Source: an uncultured Butyricicoccus sp. (GTDB lineage: Bacteria; Bacillota; Clostridia; Oscillospirales; Butyricicoccaceae). From it: a stretch of 5,929 bases of DNA. This document shows positions 4,343-5,929 of this stretch, piece by piece. Below the pieces are notes generated by a model. It searched no databases. It was not told the origin of the DNA and saw only the letters and a list, made by a program, of their open reading frames with translations. Each line of letters begins with the position of its first letter. Position 1 is the stretch's first letter. The position numbers and the translations under genes are program-made. The DNA is taken from assembly GCA_900547195.1 (NCBI GenBank), contig URFQ01000112.1:1-5929 (forward strand). Direction: 5' to 3'.

Positions 4343-5856
4343 GCTTCCGCCTCCTTTCCGCCGCCCACCATAAGCATGGCGATTTCGTCCTTTGTCGTGG
4401 AGCGCGCATCGACCACGCCGGTCACCTGCCCGTGGCAGAGCACCAGGATGCGGTCGGACAGCTCGAGCAGCACGTCCAGATCTTCGCCGATATAAAGGAT
4501 GGCGACGCCCTGCTTTTTCTGCTCGCTGAGCAGGTCGTAGACCGTATAGGACGAGTTGATGTCCAGGCCGCGCACCGGATAGGCGGTGATGAGCACCTGT
4601 GGGTTGGATTCAATTTCGCGGCCGAGCAGCACCTTCTGCACGTTGCCGCCCGACATCAGCCGCACCGGGGTATCGACCGACGGCGTGACGATAGACAGGC
4701 GCTTGACCAGGTTTTCGGCCTGGCTGCGCGCGGGTTTTGGATCCACAAACGGCCCCTTATTCTGGTCGTAGGTCTTGAGCATCATGTTGCCCACCATGCC
4801 CATGGACGCAACCAGGCCCATGCCGAGACGATCCTCGGGCACAAACCCCAGATGTACGCCAAGCCGGAAAATCTCGCGCGGCGATTTTCCAATCAGGTTT
4901 TCCTTTTTGTAGAGCACCGCGCCCTTTTCGGCCGGGCACAGTCCCGCAATGGCCTCGCACAGTTCCTTTTGCCCCGAACCTGCGATGCCCGCGATGCCGA
5001 GGATTTCCCCGGTGCGCACTTCGAAAGAGGCGTCATCGATGGCGATCGATCCATCCGGCTTGCGGATCGTCAGATCCACCGCTTTCAGGATGGTCTGCGG
5101 GTTCACCGGGTCGGGCCGGTCGATGGCGAGCGACACTGGGCGGCCGACCATCAGCTCGGTGAGCTTTTTCTCGTCGGTCTGCGCGGTGTTCACCGTATCA
5201 ATGTACTTGCCCTTGCGCAGGATGGTGACACGGTCGGAGATGGCGAGCACCTCATGCAGCTTATGTGTGATAATAATGACGGCGCAGCCCTGCTCGCGCA
5301 TTTTACGCAGGATAGCGAACAGCCGATCGGCCTCCTGCGGGGTGAGCACCGCGGTTGGTTCGTCCAGAATCAGGATTTTCTGCCCGCGGTACAGCACCTT
5401 GAGGATTTCGACTGTCTGTTTTTCCGAGACCGACATGTCAAAGATGTACTTGTCCGGATCGACTTCCAGTCCCACCGAACGGCCGATTTCCGTGACCCTG
5501 GCGCGCAGCTCCCTTGCAGGGAGGCGTTTTCCCTTTGTGCCGAGCGCGACATTGTCCATGGCCGTGAACACATCGACCAGCTTGAAATGCTGATAGATCA
5601 TGCCGATGCCGAGCGCCATGGAATCCTCCGGGGTGTTGATGGTCACTTCCCGTCCCGCGATGCGAATCATTCCCCGATCCGGGTGGTAAATCCCTGAAAG
5701 CATATTCATGAGCGTGGTCTTTCCCGACCCGTTTTCTCCGAGCAGCGCCAGGATTTCCCCATAGCGCACCGTCAGATCCACGCTGTCGTTTGCCACAACT
5801 GTGCCAAAGGTTTTGGTGATCCCCCGGCATTCAATTGCATATTCATTTTGTACCAT
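4339..5856 (-). CDS. Nucleoside-type ABC transporter ATP-binding protein with two NBDs (YufO/NupO-like)
   Basis: A 505-residue cytoplasmic ATPase with two fused nucleotide-binding domains, as in NupO/RnsB and sugar importers of the RbsA/MglA type. NBD1 has Walker A GENGSGKT (40-47), a Q-loop Gln (89), the C-loop MSVSEKQ (141-147), Walker B LILDEPT with catalytic Glu166, and switch His198. NBD2 has a degenerate Walker A, GIAGSGQKEL (290-299), which lacks the lysine, a canonical C-loop MSGGN (401-405), and ITAYPVRGLD (423-432) in place of Walker B, without the usual Glu. This asymmetry is normal for the family. FVPEDRLGMGLV (338-349) is the hallmark of this branch. The start at 5856 has AGGAGAG seven bases upstream; a GTG at 5886 would add ten residues but has no site of its own and runs through that Shine-Dalgarno. 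It overlaps permease 1 by 4 bp. Confidence 0.95.
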   Translation of the reverse strand: MVQNEYAIECRGITKTFGTVVANDSVDLTVRYGEILALLGENGSGKTTLMNMLSGIYHPDRGMIRIAGREVTINTPEDSMALGIGMIYQHFKLVDVFTAMDNVALGTKGKRLPARELRARVTEIGRSVGLEVDPDKYIFDMSVSEKQTVEILKVLYRGQKILILDEPTAVLTPQEADRLFAILRKMREQGCAVIIITHKLHEVLAISDRVTILRKGKYIDTVNTAQTDEKKLTELMVGRPVSLAIDRPDPVNPQTILKAVDLTIRKPDGSIAIDDASFEVRTGEILGIAGIAGSGQKELCEAIAGLCPAEKGAVLYKKENLIGKSPREIFRLGVHLGFVPEDRLGMGLVASMGMVGNMMLKTYDQNKGPFVDPKPARSQAENLVKRLSIVTPSVDTPVRLMSGGNVQKVLLGREIESNPQVLITAYPVRGLDINSSYTVYDLLSEQKKQGVAILYIGEDLDVLLELSDRILVLCHGQVTGVVDARSTTKDEIAMLMVGGGKEAEA

Positions 5857-5861
5857 TGTTT

Positions 5862-5868
5862 CTCTCCT
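5862..5868 (-). promoter_or_regulatory. Ribosome binding site fixing the ATPase start at 5856
   Basis: On the minus strand AGGAGAG lies with its GGAG core seven bases before the ATG at 5856-5854. It would be inside the coding region if the GTG at 5886 were used, so the shorter product starting MVQNEYAIEC is preferred. Confidence 0.75.
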
Positions 5869-5879
5869 AAATCCAATCA

Positions 5880-5905
5880 ATACCACGCCCGAAAGGACGT
5901 GGTAT
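5880..5905 (-). repeat. Stem-loop in the leader upstream of the ATPase gene
   Basis: ATACCACG (5880-5887) and CGTGGTAT (5898-5905) form a perfect 8-bp stem. On the minus-strand RNA a U-G pair and two C-G pairs extend it to 11 pairs around a UUUC loop. No long U-run follows (UAUUGAUU). Such a hairpin between a binding-protein gene and the ATPase gene often protects the upstream mRNA or partly terminates transcription. The binding-protein gene itself is not in view. A second short repeat, ACCCT (5914-5918) / AGGGT (5922-5926), lies next to it. Confidence 0.55.
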
Positions 5906-5929
5906 GAATAACAACCCTATAAGGGTAGA

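Noticed and set aside
4959..4990. Apparent inactivating loss of Walker A lysine in NBD2
   Set aside because: GIAGSGQKEL instead of GxxGxGKT is normal for the second domain of NupO/RnsB-type ATPases and is not decay.
4432..5697. 421-codon plus-strand open frame opposite the ATPase gene
   Set aside because: The length results from third-position GC bias; the protein has no recognisable pattern and the opposite strand encodes an intact ABC ATPase.
5857..5886. Ten-residue extension of the ATPase from GTG 5886
   Set aside because: The extension contains the Shine-Dalgarno site for ATG 5856 and overlaps the leader stem-loop; family members begin near the later Met.

Overview
The window looks like a chromosomal segment of a Gram-positive anaerobe of the class Clostridia, possibly Oscillospiraceae or Butyricicoccaceae. 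This is an inference from strong AAAGGAGG-type Shine-Dalgarno sites, a lipoprotein signal peptide, moderately high GC coding DNA broken by very AT-rich promoters, and Bacillota-type transporter families. No phage, insertion sequence, CRISPR array, tRNA or rRNA is visible.

Left part, plus strand (1-1607). The C-terminal half of a MATE-family multidrug/cation exporter enters from the left edge and stops at 629. A gene-free stretch of about 360 bases follows. It holds several inverted repeats, a clear terminator-like hairpin (829-858), a GC-rich imperfect palindrome (876-907), and an AT-rich promoter (935-963) overlaid by a palindrome. That promoter starts a two-gene operon: a 98-residue DUF2089-like helix-turn-helix protein and a 108-residue three-helix membrane protein. 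The two genes overlap by 4 bp. A perfect 14-bp stem terminator at 1609-1648 fills the gap to the convergent genes.

Middle, minus strand (1650-2290). One 186-residue lipoprotein of unknown function has its own promoter, which lies between perfect 9-bp inverted repeats.

Right part, minus strand (2325-5929). Three tightly overlapping genes encode a double-NBD ATPase and two permeases of the BmpA-associated nucleoside ABC importer family (homologous to NupOPQ/YufOPQ, RnsB/C/D and NupABC). The substrate-binding lipoprotein that completes such a system is not in the window. It would be expected just beyond the right edge, where the leader holds an 11-bp stem-loop.

The transporter genes form one translationally coupled unit for nucleoside salvage. 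The DUF2089-like/membrane pair and the lipoprotein are the poorly characterised parts. I found no convincing wholly new system. The most testable leads are the two palindromic promoter elements and the small regulator/membrane-protein pair.
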